Shown in pieces: positions 12,116-20,439 of a stretch of 48,263 nt of DNA (position 1 is the first letter of the stretch; the number at the start of each line of letters is the position of its first letter). The position numbers were made by a program, and so were the translations under genes. A model generated the notes under the pieces. It was not told where the DNA came from. It was given only the letters and a program-made list of their open reading frames with translations, and made no database searches. The DNA comes from Bacillus dicomae (lineage in GTDB: Bacteria; Bacillota; Bacilli; Bacillales; Bacillaceae_G), in contig NZ_VHIV01000015.1 in assembly GCF_006494425.1 (NCBI RefSeq), positions 1 through 48,263 of the forward strand, in the 5' to 3' direction.

Positions 12116-12143
12116 ACCTTTCTCCTTCTAAATTCATACTTTA
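12115..12143 (+). promoter_or_regulatory. sigma-K promoter for yabG
   Basis: CACC (12115-12118), a 16-bp spacer and CATACTTTA (12135-12143) fit the sigma-K consensus MACM-N16-CATANNNTA exactly. It lies 40 bp upstream of yabG, a known mother-cell late gene in B. subtilis, and right after the ksgA terminator. Confidence 0.85.
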
Positions 12144-12183
12144 AAAACAGGTAAGATGGCCTAATGAGTTTGGAGGTAGGAGA

Positions 12184-13047
12184 ATGGCTTTACATGTTGG
12201 AGAATTAGTTGAACGATATTCTCATAAGAGGGATATTCTTTTTCGTATTATCGAAATAAAAGGCGAGATAGCTATATTGTTTGGAGAGGAAATTAGACTG
12301 GTGGCGGATGCACCGCTTGAAGATTTAGTTAGTATAGATCAACGAGAACATAAAAAAAGGGCGAAGCGTGAGAAAGAAACAATGGAGCGTACGTATCGTT
12401 TGTTTCAACAAGATTATGTATTAATGAAACAAAGGCATGAACATACTTCAACTGGTGGATACACAAGTGAAGTGAATTATTTTCAAATGCCAGGGCGTGT
12501 ATTGCATATAGATGGAGACCCGTTATATTTACGCAAGTGCCTAGATTTATATAATAAAATTGGTGTTCCTGTACAAGGTATTCATTGTAAAGAGACGGAG
12601 ATGCATGAAAAGGTAGTAGATTTAATAGACCATTTTCGTCCGGACATTTTAGTTATTACAGGGCACGACGCATATACAAAATCAAAAGGGGTAAAGGGAG
12701 ATTTAGCAGCATATAGGCATTCAAGGCATTTTGTACAGGCTGTTCGAGAAGTGCGAAAAAAATATCCATCATTGGATCAACTCGTTATTTTTGCTGGGGC
12801 ATGCCAATCACACTTTGAAGCATTGATTCGAGCGGGTGCTAATTTTGCTAGTTCCCCATCTAGAATTAATATTCACGCACTAGATCCTGTATATGTGGTT
12901 GGTAAAATTAGTTTTACGTCATTTATGGAGAGAGTCAATGTATGGGATGTTGTACGTAATACGATTACTGGCGAAAAGGGACTTGGCGGGATTGAGACGA
13001 GGGGGATTTTACGAACAGGATTACCCTTTCAACATTATGAAGAATAA
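12184..13047 (+). CDS. yabG: YabG, sporulation-specific spore-coat protease
   Basis: 287 aa, close to the 290 of B. subtilis. The conserved core I recognise includes P-D-I-L-V-I-T-G-H-D-A-Y, F-A-G-A-C-Q-S-H-F-E and the S-S-P-S-R-I-N-I-H-A-L-D-P stretch; the conserved Cys and His there are good catalytic candidates but this is inference. YabG processes coat proteins and crust precursors in the mother cell late in sporulation. GGAGGTAGG is the ribosome site. A sigma-K promoter and a private terminator make it a single-gene unit. Confidence 0.95.
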   Translation: MALHVGELVERYSHKRDILFRIIEIKGEIAILFGEEIRLVADAPLEDLVSIDQREHKKRAKREKETMERTYRLFQQDYVLMKQRHEHTSTGGYTSEVNYFQMPGRVLHIDGDPLYLRKCLDLYNKIGVPVQGIHCKETEMHEKVVDLIDHFRPDILVITGHDAYTKSKGVKGDLAAYRHSRHFVQAVREVRKKYPSLDQLVIFAGACQSHFEALIRAGANFASSPSRINIHALDPVYVVGKISFTSFMERVNVWDVVRNTITGEKGLGGIETRGILRTGLPFQHYEE

Positions 13048-13075
13048 GCAAGATACATATGTATCTTGCTTTTTT
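13046..13075 (+). terminator. Terminator after yabG
   Basis: A 26-bp perfect palindrome (13046-13071; half-site AAGCAAGATACAT) followed by TTTT. It starts in the yabG stop codon. Confidence 0.85.
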
Positions 13076-13209
13076 GTATGGAAAGGATTTAAATCAGCTT
13101 GGATAAAAAGAGGCAAGAACGCACAGACTACATAATGATACTTTTACAATATAGTATTTTTTCTATCTATTCGAACGCATGATGCTTTTATAATGATATT
13201 GTCTGTGAG

Positions 13210-13238
13210 TTGCGGTTAATAATTGGGATAGATATATC
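13210..13238 (+). promoter_or_regulatory. Candidate veg promoter(s)
   Basis: TTGCGG (13210-13215), 17 bp, TATATC (13233-13238) is a reasonable sigma-A site 48 bp before veg. A consensus TATAAT at 13189-13194 with a poor -35 could be a second start. Confidence 0.55.
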
Positions 13239-13285
13239 GTGTTTTAAGTGTTCAATCTAAATTACAGCGAGGTGTAACGAAGAAT

Positions 13286-13546
13286 ATGTCAAAACGTTTA
13301 GATGAAATTAAAAGCGAATTAGATCACCATCTTGGACAGAGACTGATGTTAAAGGCAAACAGTGGGAGAAGAAAAACGGTAGAACAATCAGGTGTACTTG
13401 CAGAAACATATCGTTCTGTTTTTGTTGTACAACTGGATCAGCAAGAAGATGCGTTGCAACGTGTATCGTATAGCTATGCGGATGTTTTAACAGAGACAGT
13501 AGAGTTAACATTTTATGGTGAACCTCATAATGAAGTGATTTTATAA
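13286..13546 (+). CDS. veg: Veg protein
   Basis: 86 aa, identical in length to B. subtilis Veg, with the [15 protein letters not shown] and [15 protein letters not shown] segments. In B. subtilis Veg is abundant in growth and stimulates biofilm gene expression by countering SinR; the molecular mechanism is unclear. A GAGGTG ribosome site precedes the ATG. No clear terminator separates it from sspF. Confidence 0.95.
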   Translation: MSKRLDEIKSELDHHLGQRLMLKANSGRRKTVEQSGVLAETYRSVFVVQLDQQEDALQRVSYSYADVLTETVELTFYGEPHNEVIL

Positions 13547-13573
13547 TTCATGTATCGTTACATATATTCCCAC

Positions 13574-13603
13574 AAATGAAAAGCTATATTATTTTGCATA
13601 CTA
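13574..13603 (+). promoter_or_regulatory. sigma-G-type promoter for sspF
   Basis: CATACTA (13597-13603) matches the sigma-G -10 CATNNTA. At 18-bp spacing the -35 is AAATG (13574-13578), one mismatch from GHATR. Confidence 0.6.
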
Positions 13604-13637
13604 ACTATACCGTAGCAAAATAAGGAGGGACTCTGCA

Positions 13638-13817
13638 TTGAGTAGACGAAGAGGTGTCATGTCAAATCAATTTAAAGAAGAGCTTGCAAAAGAGCTAGGC
13701 TTTTATGATGTTGTTCAGAAAGAAGGCTGGGGCGGAATTCGTGCGAAAGATGCTGGTAACATGGTGAAACGTGCTATAGAAATTGCAGAACAGCAATTAA
13801 TGAAACAAAACCAGTAG
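13638..13817 (+). CDS. sspF: SspF, small acid-soluble spore protein (alpha/beta-type related), 59 aa
   Basis: A 59-aa ORF from TTG 13638 with AAGGAGGGA 7 bases upstream. The protein begins MSRRRGVMS and contains [24 protein letters not shown] and the C-terminal helix I-E-I-A-E-Q-Q, the alpha/beta SASP pattern as in B. subtilis SspF (61 aa). It is expected to coat forespore DNA. A sigma-G-type promoter lies upstream, a strong terminator follows. The non-ATG start and short length make it easy to miss. Confidence 0.96.
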   Translation: MSRRRGVMSNQFKEELAKELGFYDVVQKEGWGGIRAKDAGNMVKRAIEIAEQQLMKQNQ

Positions 13818-13843
13818 TTGTAAGATACTTTCTATGCTACGGT

Positions 13844-13870
13844 AGCCGAGGAGTGATTCCTCGGCTTTTT
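13844..13870 (+). terminator. Terminator after sspF
   Basis: AGCCGAGGA pairs with TCCTCGGCT around GTGAT, followed by a T run. Confidence 0.92.
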
Positions 13871-13905
13871 GTACTATAAAAGGTGCCATCATTTTACATA
13901 AGTAG

Positions 13906-13974
13906 TTTCATTCTGAATGCTTTTCGTTATAATTAGGGAAGTGTCATCGTCTTACTATAAATTTATGGTAAAAT
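13906..13974 (+). promoter_or_regulatory. Candidate ispE promoters
   Basis: TTTCAT (13906-13911), 16 bp, TATAAT (13928-13933) is one candidate; TGGTAAAAT (13966-13974) is an extended -10 nearer the gene. Confidence 0.55.
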
Positions 13975-14013
13975 AAACGATAAAAGATTGAGTACATAGA
14001 GTGGGTGAATAGA

Positions 14014-14883
14014 TTGAAGCTACTAGTGAAAGCACCAGCAAAGATTAATCTGTCGTTAGATGTACTGGGAAAAAGACAAGACGGATATCATGAAGTGAAA
14101 ATGATTATGACAACAATTGATTTAGCGGATCGTTTAGAACTAATGGAATTAGCAGAAGACCGTATTGAAATTTTATCCCATAATCGGTATGTCCCAGACG
14201 ACCAAAGAAATTTAGCTTATCAAGCAGCGAAATTATTAAAAGAGAAGTTTAATGTGAAAAAAGGCGTGTCTATTACTATTGAAAAAACGATTCCAGTAGC
14301 AGCTGGATTAGCGGGTGGAAGTAGTGATGCAGCAGCAACATTACGTGGTCTTAATAAATTATGGAATTTAGGGCTTACAATTGACCAGTTAGCAGAGCTT
14401 GGTGCAGAAATTGGATCAGATGTATCGTTTTGCGTATATGGCGGGACAGCAATTGCTACTGGAAGAGGAGAGCAAATTGAGCACATAAAAACTCCGCCTT
14501 CTTGTTGGGTTATTTTAGCAAAACCCCATATTGGTGTATCTACTGCTGATGTGTATGGAAATTTAAAATTAAATCGAGTTACACATCCAAATGTAGATAA
14601 AATGGTTGATGTCATAAATGCTGGGGACTACAAAGGGATTTGTGATACTGTTGGGAACGTTTTAGAGGATGTAACATTTGCGATGCATCCTGAAGTTGCA
14701 CGTATTAAGGCACAGATGAAGCGATTTGGTGCAGATGCTGTACTAATGAGTGGAAGTGGCCCAACTGTGTTTGGTCTTGTGCATCATGATTCGCGAATGC
14801 ATCGTATATATAATGGATTAAAGGGATTTTGTGAACAAGTATACGCAGTACGTTTATTGGGAGAGCGAGAAACGCTTGAATAA
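14014..14883 (+). CDS. ispE: 4-diphosphocytidyl-2-C-methyl-D-erythritol kinase
   Basis: I prefer TTG 14014 (289 aa, [12 protein letters not shown]) because GTGGGTG (14001-14007) then serves as ribosome site with 6-base spacing; GTG 14005 in frame lies inside that site. GHMP kinase motifs: [15 protein letters not shown] (ATP loop) and [10 protein letters not shown]. It phosphorylates CDP-ME in the MEP isoprenoid pathway. purR follows after 54 bp without terminator. Confidence 0.95.
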   Translation: MKLLVKAPAKINLSLDVLGKRQDGYHEVKMIMTTIDLADRLELMELAEDRIEILSHNRYVPDDQRNLAYQAAKLLKEKFNVKKGVSITIEKTIPVAAGLAGGSSDAAATLRGLNKLWNLGLTIDQLAELGAEIGSDVSFCVYGGTAIATGRGEQIEHIKTPPSCWVILAKPHIGVSTADVYGNLKLNRVTHPNVDKMVDVINAGDYKGICDTVGNVLEDVTFAMHPEVARIKAQMKRFGADAVLMSGSGPTVFGLVHHDSRMHRIYNGLKGFCEQVYAVRLLGERETLE

Positions 14884-14937
14884 AGACGTATAATACGTTA
14901 TGATTTGTTTAGAATATTCGTGATTTGAGGTGAGAGT

Positions 14938-15786
14938 ATGAAAATTAGACGAAGTACAAGATTAGTCGATATGACTTATTACTTGTTACAAAACCCTCGT
15001 CAGCTAGTTTCTCTCACTTTTTTTGCTGAAAGGTATCAATCGGCTAAGTCTTCCATTAGTGAAGATTTAGTTATTATTAAGCAAACGTTTGAACAACAAG
15101 GGGTCGGCACATTGCAAACGGTACCAGGAGCAGCAGGAGGAGTGAAATATATACCATATATAAGTGAGGAAGAGGCAGATCTAATTATTGGTGAGCTTTG
15201 TAGCTTATTTGAAAATCCAGATCGTATTTTGCCTGGCGGTTACTTATATATGACGGATCTTTTAAGTAATCCTCGCCATATTAATGGCGCAGGTCGTTTG
15301 TTTGCTTCTGTTTTTGCTAGGCAACCAATTGATGCGGTTATGACGGTCGCAACAAAGGGGATTCCACTTGCTTATGCAGTGGCAAATTACTTAGATGTAC
15401 CGGTAGTAATTGCAAGGAAAGATAATAAGGTAACAGAAGGTCCAACTGTTAGTATTAACTATGTATCAGGTTCTTCTAAGCGAATTCAAACAATGACGTT
15501 AGCAAAGCGTAGCCTTCCAGAAGGATCAAATGTTTTAATTATTGATGACTTCATGAAAGCTGGCGGGACAATTCAAGGTATGATGAGTATGTTAGAAGAG
15601 TTTAAGGCTAATGTTGTTGGTATTGGTGTATTAGTAGAATCCACGGATATTGAAGAAAGATTAATTAATAATTTTGTATCATTAATTCGTCTTTCAGAAG
15701 TTGATGTGAAAGAAAAAGCAATTCAAGTGGAAAAGGGGAATTATTCACTGGCACCATTTGATGAAGGGCTTGTAGAGGCTGAGTAA
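14938..15786 (+). CDS. purR: Purine operon repressor PurR
   Basis: 282 aa (B. subtilis 285). An N-terminal winged helix (M-K-I-R-R-S-T-R-L-V-D-M-T) is fused to a phosphoribosyltransferase-fold effector domain with the PRPP loop V-L-I-I-D-D-F-M-K-A-G-G-T. PurR represses purine synthesis genes and is released by PRPP. prs, which makes PRPP, lies 3 kb downstream. GAGGTGAG precedes the ATG. A convincing PurBox was not found upstream. Confidence 0.96.
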   Translation: MKIRRSTRLVDMTYYLLQNPRQLVSLTFFAERYQSAKSSISEDLVIIKQTFEQQGVGTLQTVPGAAGGVKYIPYISEEEADLIIGELCSLFENPDRILPGGYLYMTDLLSNPRHINGAGRLFASVFARQPIDAVMTVATKGIPLAYAVANYLDVPVVIARKDNKVTEGPTVSINYVSGSSKRIQTMTLAKRSLPEGSNVLIIDDFMKAGGTIQGMMSMLEEFKANVVGIGVLVESTDIEERLINNFVSLIRLSEVDVKEKAIQVEKGNYSLAPFDEGLVEAE

Positions 15787-15789
15787 AAA

Positions 15790-15819
15790 GGTAAAGCAGA
15801 TAGCTTTATCTTTTTTTTT
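15790..15819 (+). terminator. Terminator after purR
   Basis: GGTAAAGC pairs with GCTTTATC (one G-T pair), followed by nine T. Confidence 0.85.
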
Positions 15820-15910
15820 ATTCTATTTATAAATTATAAAATAGATGGACAAACTGCTTTTCGTGCACTATTTTTAAAGAGTAAAAATAAATAATAAAAG
15901 GGTGAAAGAT

Positions 15911-16285
15911 ATGAAAGTTGTTCAAACAAACAATGCACCACAAGCAATTGGACCATATTCACAAGGAATTATTGTAAATAATATGTTTTACAGCTCAGGA
16001 CAAATTCCGTTAACTGCAAGTGGAGAGCTTGTAGCAGGGGATGTGACAGTGCAAACAGAGCAAGTATTTCAAAATTTACAAGCGGTATTAGAAGAAGCGG
16101 GTGCTTCATTTGATACAGTCATAAAAACAACAGTATTCTTAAAAGATATGGATGATTTTAATGCTGTTAATGAAGTATATGGCTCTTATTTCTCTACTCA
16201 TAAGCCAGCTCGTTCTTGTGTACAAGTAGCAAAATTACCGAAAGATGTTTCAGTTGAAATCGAAGTAATTGCCCTAGTTAAGTAA
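15911..16285 (+). CDS. ridA: RidA/YjgF-family 2-iminopropanoate deaminase (YabJ)
   Basis: ATG 15911 gives 124 aa beginning [10 protein letters not shown], with AAGGGTG 6 bases upstream; GTG 15902 in frame lies within that site. Family marks are [21 protein letters not shown] with the anion-binding Arg, and the E-I-E-V-I-A-L-V-K end. RidA hydrolyses reactive enamine/imine intermediates of PLP enzymes. In B. subtilis yabJ is co-transcribed with purR; here a terminator intervenes. Confidence 0.94.
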   Translation: MKVVQTNNAPQAIGPYSQGIIVNNMFYSSGQIPLTASGELVAGDVTVQTEQVFQNLQAVLEEAGASFDTVIKTTVFLKDMDDFNAVNEVYGSYFSTHKPARSCVQVAKLPKDVSVEIEVIALVK

Positions 16286-16330
16286 TTCTTTGTAAGCGGT
16301 AACCTCCACTAATCTCTATATTCAATTACA

Positions 16331-16366
16331 ATAAAAATTTTTATCTTAAAAATTTTTAAAAAATTA
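16331..16366 (+). promoter_or_regulatory. A/T-rich upstream element of spoVG
   Basis: A nearly pure A/T block with repeated AAAAATTTTT motifs stands directly before the spoVG promoter. In B. subtilis the equivalent block is an activating element bound by AbrB; that role is inferred here. Confidence 0.6.
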
Positions 16367-16393
16367 AAGGGAAAATAGAAATTTTGTGGAATT
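16367..16393 (+). promoter_or_regulatory. sigma-H-type promoter of spoVG
   Basis: An AAAGGGAAAA -35-like element and a GTGGAATTT -10 (GAAT at 16389-16392) resemble the B. subtilis spoVG sigma-H promoter, whose -10 region also reads TGGAATT. Confidence 0.7.
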
Positions 16394-16437
16394 TATACAA
16401 ATATATCGCTTATTTAGAAAAGGGTGGTGAACACAAG

Positions 16438-16731
16438 ATGGAAGTGACTGACGTAAGATTACGCCGCGTAAACACAGAAGGCCGCATGAGAGCAATTGCC
16501 TCTATTACTCTAGACCATGAATTTGTTGTTCATGATATTCGTGTAATTGATGGTAATAATGGATTATTTGTAGCAATGCCAAGTAAACGTACTCCAGATG
16601 GAGAGTTCCGTGACATTGCACATCCAATTAATTCTGGTACACGCTCTAAAATTCAAGATGCGGTTTTAACAGAGTATCATCGTTTAGGCGAGTTAGAAGA
16701 GGTTGAGTTTGAAGAAGCGGGTGCTTCGTAA
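16438..16731 (+). CDS. spoVG: SpoVG, RNA-binding regulator of septation
   Basis: ATG 16438 gives 97 aa, the exact family length, with AAAGGGTGGTGA upstream. The N-terminus [10 protein letters not shown] and the [19 protein letters not shown] core are diagnostic. SpoVG is a small dimeric nucleic-acid-binding regulator of septum formation, sporulation and virulence traits. Expression is expected from sigma-H with AbrB repression. A terminator follows. Confidence 0.98.
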
Positions 16732-16776
16732 AATTCGAATGAAAAGGACTTTTTAAAGAAAGCCCTATAATTTTGC

Positions 16777-16816
16777 AACAAACTCCTGTAAGCATTTACA
16801 GGGGTTTGTTTTTTTG
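16777..16816 (+). terminator. Terminator after spoVG
   Basis: AACAAACTCCTGTAA (16777-16791) pairs with 16795-16810 around a short loop (one mismatch), ending in eight T. Confidence 0.9.
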
Positions 16817-17053
16817 TGGTTATATACATTTTTTGTTCGGAAAATTCTAAATTTAACAAAGCGAAGAGATAAACTTCTAATTTTTTCAAAATCATTTTAA
16901 ATAGTATAGCTTATTTCTTAAAAAAGATACTAAAGAGTAAAACATCTTATAAGAATTATGGTAAAATTTAATAGTTAAAATGTGTTTCTTGAAATATATG
17001 ATGATTTAGGATAATATCGTTAATGGATAAATAGGTTGCGATGGAGGGTCTAT
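16817..17053 (+). promoter_or_regulatory. spoVG-glmU gap with glmU promoter
   Basis: The whole gap from spoVG to glmU is 322 bp. After the terminator it contains no ORF. TTGAAA (16989-16994), 17 bp, TAATAT (17012-17017) is a good sigma-A promoter; a second extended -10 (TGGTAAAAT, near 16960-16968) lies upstream. Nothing else recognised. Confidence 0.65.
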
Positions 17054-18433
17054 ATGTCAAACAGATTTGCAGTGATTCTAGCTGCAGGTAAAGGCACACG
17101 TATGAAGTCTAAGCTATACAAAGTGCTTCATCCTGTATGTGGAAAACCTATGGTGCAACATGTTGTTGATCAAGTATCTCAATTAGGATTGCAGAAACTT
17201 GTAACAGTCGTAGGACATGGTGCTGAAATGGTACAAGAACAGCTAGGAAACGTAAGTGAGTTTGCATTACAAGCAGAACAACTTGGTACAGCGCATGCTG
17301 TTGATCAAGCTGCAAGTGTACTTGCAAATGAAGAAGGAACAACTTTAGTTATTTGTGGTGATACACCGCTAATAACTGCTGAAACGATGGAAGCATTGCT
17401 TCAGCAACATAAAGAAGCAGGGGCAAAGGCAACGGTGCTAACAGCTTACATAGAAGAACCTGCTGGATATGGTCGTATCGTTCGTAATGAGAATGGTCAT
17501 GTTGAGAAGATTGTTGAGCATAAGGATGCAAATGAGAAAGAATTAGCTATTAAAGAAATCAATACAGGTACGTATTGTTTTGATAATAAAGCTTTATTCG
17601 CTTCACTTTCTAAAGTTTCAAATGATAACGTACAAGGTGAATATTACCTGCCAGATGTTATTGAGATTTTAAAAAATGAAGGTCATATCGTATCAGCTTA
17701 TCAAACAGAGCACTTCGATGAAACGTTAGGTGTTAACGACAGAGTCGCTCTATCGCAAGCGGAAATTATTATGAAAAACCGTATCAACCGAAAAAACATG
17801 GTAAACGGTGTTACAATTATTGATCCTAGTAACACATATATTTCTGCTGATGCAATTATCGGTAGTGATACAGTTCTTCATCCAGGAACAATTATTGAGG
17901 GTAATACTGTAATTGGTTCTGATTGTGAAATTGGACCGCATACAGTAATTCGCGATAGTGAAATTGGAGATCGTACGACAATTCGTCAATCTACTGTACA
18001 TGATAGTAAGCTTGGTACAGAAGTATCGGTTGGACCATTTGCACATATTCGCCCAGATTCAGTTATTGGAGATGAAGTACGCGTTGGAAATTTCGTGGAA
18101 ATCAAAAAAACTGTTTTTGGTAATAGAAGTAAAGCTTCACACTTAAGTTATATCGGGGATGCACAAGTTGGAGAAGACGTGAATCTTGGTTGTGGTTCAA
18201 TTACGGTGAACTATGACGGTAAGAATAAATTCAAGACTGTAATTGGTAACGGGGTATTTATTGGATGTAATTCAAACCTTGTTGCTCCTGTAACAGTTGA
18301 AGATGGTGCTTATGTGGCAGCAGGCTCTACAATTACAGAGAATGTTCCATCAAAAGCATTATCTGTAGCACGTGCACGTCAAGTTAACAAAGAAGACTAT
18401 GTTGATCAATTGCTGAATAAGAAAAAATCATAA
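17054..18433 (+). CDS. glmU: Bifunctional GlcNAc-1-P uridyltransferase / GlcN-1-P acetyltransferase
   Basis: ATG 17054 with GGAGGG 5 bases upstream gives 459 aa, the usual length; TTG 17036 upstream in frame is not needed. The N-terminal pyrophosphorylase has [11 protein letters not shown] and C-G-D-T-P-L; the C-terminal half is a left-handed beta helix of hexapeptide repeats with the G-C-N-S-N-L-V-A-P acetyltransferase end. It makes UDP-GlcNAc for peptidoglycan and teichoic acids. prs follows after 18 bp and shares the transcript. Confidence 0.98.
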   Translation: MSNRFAVILAAGKGTRMKSKLYKVLHPVCGKPMVQHVVDQVSQLGLQKLVTVVGHGAEMVQEQLGNVSEFALQAEQLGTAHAVDQAASVLANEEGTTLVICGDTPLITAETMEALLQQHKEAGAKATVLTAYIEEPAGYGRIVRNENGHVEKIVEHKDANEKELAIKEINTGTYCFDNKALFASLSKVSNDNVQGEYYLPDVIEILKNEGHIVSAYQTEHFDETLGVNDRVALSQAEIIMKNRINRKNMVNGVTIIDPSNTYISADAIIGSDTVLHPGTIIEGNTVIGSDCEIGPHTVIRDSEIGDRTTIRQSTVHDSKLGTEVSVGPFAHIRPDSVIGDEVRVGNFVEIKKTVFGNRSKASHLSYIGDAQVGEDVNLGCGSITVNYDGKNKFKTVIGNGVFIGCNSNLVAPVTVEDGAYVAAGSTITENVPSKALSVARARQVNKEDYVDQLLNKKKS

Positions 18434-18451
18434 TGTGGAGGGTTAATCTAG

Positions 18452-19405
18452 ATGTCGACTCAATATCTAAATTCTAATTTGAAAGTATTCTCTTTAAACT
18501 CTAATAAGGAACTTGCTGAGCAAATTGCAAAGCACATTGGAGTAGGGCTAGGAAAATGTTCTGTTGATCGTTTTAGTGATGGAGAAGTTCAAATTAACAT
18601 TGAAGAAAGTATCCGTGGTTGCGATGTATTCATTATTCAATCTACAAGCTTCCCAGTAAACGAACATATCATGGAATTACTTATTATGATCGATGCATTA
18701 AAGCGTGCATCTGCAAAAACAATTAATATTGTTATTCCTTACTATGGTTATGCGCGTCAAGACCGTAAAGCGCGTTCTCGTGAACCAATTACATCGAAAC
18801 TTGTAGCAAACTTGCTTGAAACAGCAGGTGCAACTCGTGTAATCACTCTAGATTTACATGCTCCACAAATTCAAGGGTTCTTTGATATCCCAATCGACCA
18901 CCTAATGGGTGTACCGATTCTTTCTGATTACTTTGAAACAAAAGGTCTTAAAGATATCGTAATCGTGTCACCTGACCACGGTGGAGTAACTCGTGCTAGA
19001 AAAATGGCGGATCGCCTAAAAGCACCAATCGCTATTATTGATAAGCGTCGTCCTCGTCCGAATGTATCTGAGGTAATGAACATTATCGGTAATATTGAAG
19101 GTAAAACAGCAATTTTAATTGATGACATCATTGATACAGCTGGTACAATTACATTAGCAGCAAACGCTCTTGTTGAGAACGGTGCTTCTGAAGTATATGC
19201 TTGCTGTACACACCCAGTATTATCTGGTCCAGCAATTGAGCGTATCCAAAACTCAAATATTAAAGAGTTAGTTGTAACGAACTCTATCGTATTACCGGAA
19301 GAGAAGAAAATCGACAAAGTACATGAACTTTCAGTTGCTCCACTAATCGGAGAAGCAATCATTCGTGTATACGAAGAAGAATCTGTAAGTGTATTATTCA
19401 ATTAA
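18452..19405 (+). CDS. prs: Ribose-phosphate pyrophosphokinase
   Basis: 317 aa, class I PRPP synthetase. Visible motifs are the flexible catalytic loop Y-A-R-Q-D-R-K, the [11 protein letters not shown] metal-binding stretch, the S-P-D-H-G-G-V-T-R segment and the PRPP loop D-D-I-I-D-T-A-G-T. It makes PRPP for purines, pyrimidines, histidine, tryptophan and NAD. TGGAGGG precedes the ATG. In B. subtilis ctc follows; here a terminator follows immediately. Confidence 0.98.
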   Translation: MSTQYLNSNLKVFSLNSNKELAEQIAKHIGVGLGKCSVDRFSDGEVQINIEESIRGCDVFIIQSTSFPVNEHIMELLIMIDALKRASAKTINIVIPYYGYARQDRKARSREPITSKLVANLLETAGATRVITLDLHAPQIQGFFDIPIDHLMGVPILSDYFETKGLKDIVIVSPDHGGVTRARKMADRLKAPIAIIDKRRPRPNVSEVMNIIGNIEGKTAILIDDIIDTAGTITLAANALVENGASEVYACCTHPVLSGPAIERIQNSNIKELVVTNSIVLPEEKKIDKVHELSVAPLIGEAIIRVYEEESVSVLFN

Positions 19406-19417
19406 TTGGATAGAATG

Positions 19418-19446
19418 AGACGTAACCAAGATTGGTTACGTCTTTT
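19418..19446 (+). terminator. Terminator after prs
   Basis: AGACGTAACCAA pairs with TTGGTTACGTCT, followed by TTTC. It lies between prs and pth at the position ctc has in B. subtilis. Confidence 0.85.
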
Positions 19447-19477
19447 CGTATCGAAAAAAGAAAGTAGTGGTACAAGA

Positions 19478-20038
19478 ATGAAATTGATAGTAGGACTTGG
19501 GAACCCGGGTAGAGAATATGAATTAACAAGGCATAATATTGGATTTATGGCGATTGATGAACTTGCAAAGCGTTGGAATATTTCTTTAAACGAGCAAAAA
19601 TTTAAAGGAGTATTTGGTGCAGGATTTGTTAATGGAGAAAAAGTAATCTTATTAAAGCCACTTACATATATGAATTTATCTGGGGAAAGTATTCGTCCGC
19701 TAATGGATTACTATAAAATTGATGTAGAGGACTTCGTTGTTCTATACGACGATTTAGACATCCCTGTAGGTAAATTACGCCTTCGTATGAAGGGTAGTGC
19801 TGGTGGACATAATGGTGTGAAATCAACAATTTCGCATTTAGGAACACAAGAGTTTCAACGTATCCGCATGGGAATCGATCGTCCGAAAAATGGAATGAAG
19901 GTAGTAGATTACGTATTAGGACGTTTTACATCGGAAGAAATCCCTGATGTTAATCATTCTATTGAAAAAGCAGCGGATGCATGTGAAGAATGGTTAAATA
20001 AACCTTTTCTTCAAATCATGAATACTTTTAATAGTTAA
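19478..20038 (+). CDS. pth: Peptidyl-tRNA hydrolase (SpoVC)
   Basis: ATG 19478 gives 186 aa starting [11 protein letters not shown]; the frame is open back to 19406 but that part is the prs terminator. Catalytic H in T-R-H-N-I-G-F, the Asp in the D-D-L-D-I-P segment, and G-S-A-G-G-H-N-G are present. Pth recycles tRNA from prematurely released peptidyl-tRNA; in B. subtilis the gene was found as spoVC. The ribosome site is weak (GTAGTGG). fin follows with its own promoter. Confidence 0.97.
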   Translation: MKLIVGLGNPGREYELTRHNIGFMAIDELAKRWNISLNEQKFKGVFGAGFVNGEKVILLKPLTYMNLSGESIRPLMDYYKIDVEDFVVLYDDLDIPVGKLRLRMKGSAGGHNGVKSTISHLGTQEFQRIRMGIDRPKNGMKVVDYVLGRFTSEEIPDVNHSIEKAADACEEWLNKPFLQIMNTFNS

Positions 20039-20050
20039 GAGTATGATTGG

Positions 20051-20080
20051 GAATATTTTGTTTTATTTTTACCCATACTA
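20051..20080 (+). promoter_or_regulatory. sigma-G/sigma-F promoter for fin
   Basis: GAATA (20051-20055), 18 bp, CATACTA (20074-20080) fits the forespore consensus GHATR-N18-CATNNTA with no mismatch. It sits 30 bp before fin. Confidence 0.8.
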
Positions 20081-20109
20081 GCAGTAATTGGATTTTTTAG
20101 GAGGCTAGT

Positions 20110-20334
20110 ATGGAAGGGTATTATTATTGCAGACATTGCGGGAGTAATGTAGGCTCCGTTACTGCAGAAAAAGTATATAGCGACGTTTTATTTCAACTAA
20201 CAGAGCAAGAAGTAGTAGAGATGATTCATTTTCATGAGAATGGAAATATATATATACAAACGATTTGTGAATTGTGTCAAGAAACGCTCGCATCTTATCC
20301 TGAGTATTATGAATATGAAAAATTTCTGCAATAA
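20110..20334 (+). CDS. fin: Fin (YabK), anti-sigma-F factor
   Basis: 74 aa with two Cys pairs, Y-Y-C-R-H-C-G near the N-terminus and I-C-E-L-C-Q toward the end, the zinc-ribbon pattern of Fin/YabK. Fin binds sigma-F core polymerase and helps the switch from sigma-F to sigma-G in the forespore. AGGAGG lies 5 bases before the ATG, and the upstream promoter is forespore-type. The position between pth and mfd is the same as in B. subtilis. Confidence 0.92.
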   Translation: MEGYYYCRHCGSNVGSVTAEKVYSDVLFQLTEQEVVEMIHFHENGNIYIQTICELCQETLASYPEYYEYEKFLQ

Positions 20335-20343
20335 AATGTTGTC

Positions 20344-20367
20344 GCTTTGGCATGTCCAAAGCATTTT
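20344..20367 (+). terminator. Terminator after fin
   Basis: GCTTTGG pairs with CCAAAGC around CATGT, followed by ATTTTT. Confidence 0.85.
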
Positions 20368-20439
20368 TCTGTTTTCTTTTTCCGAAATATTTGCATAAAA
20401 TATAGTGGCTTGCTCTTTATGTTGAGAGGGGTTTTGAAA

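Noticed and set aside
12893-13135. 80-aa ORF crossing the end of yabG
   Set aside because: It overlaps yabG and its terminator palindrome and has no start context.
14884-14937. PurBox upstream of purR
   Set aside because: ATATTCGTGATTT is only a partial match and no second inverted box is present.
18928-19401. 157-aa antisense ORF to prs
   Set aside because: Typical codon shadow of a conserved gene on the other strand; no ribosome site.
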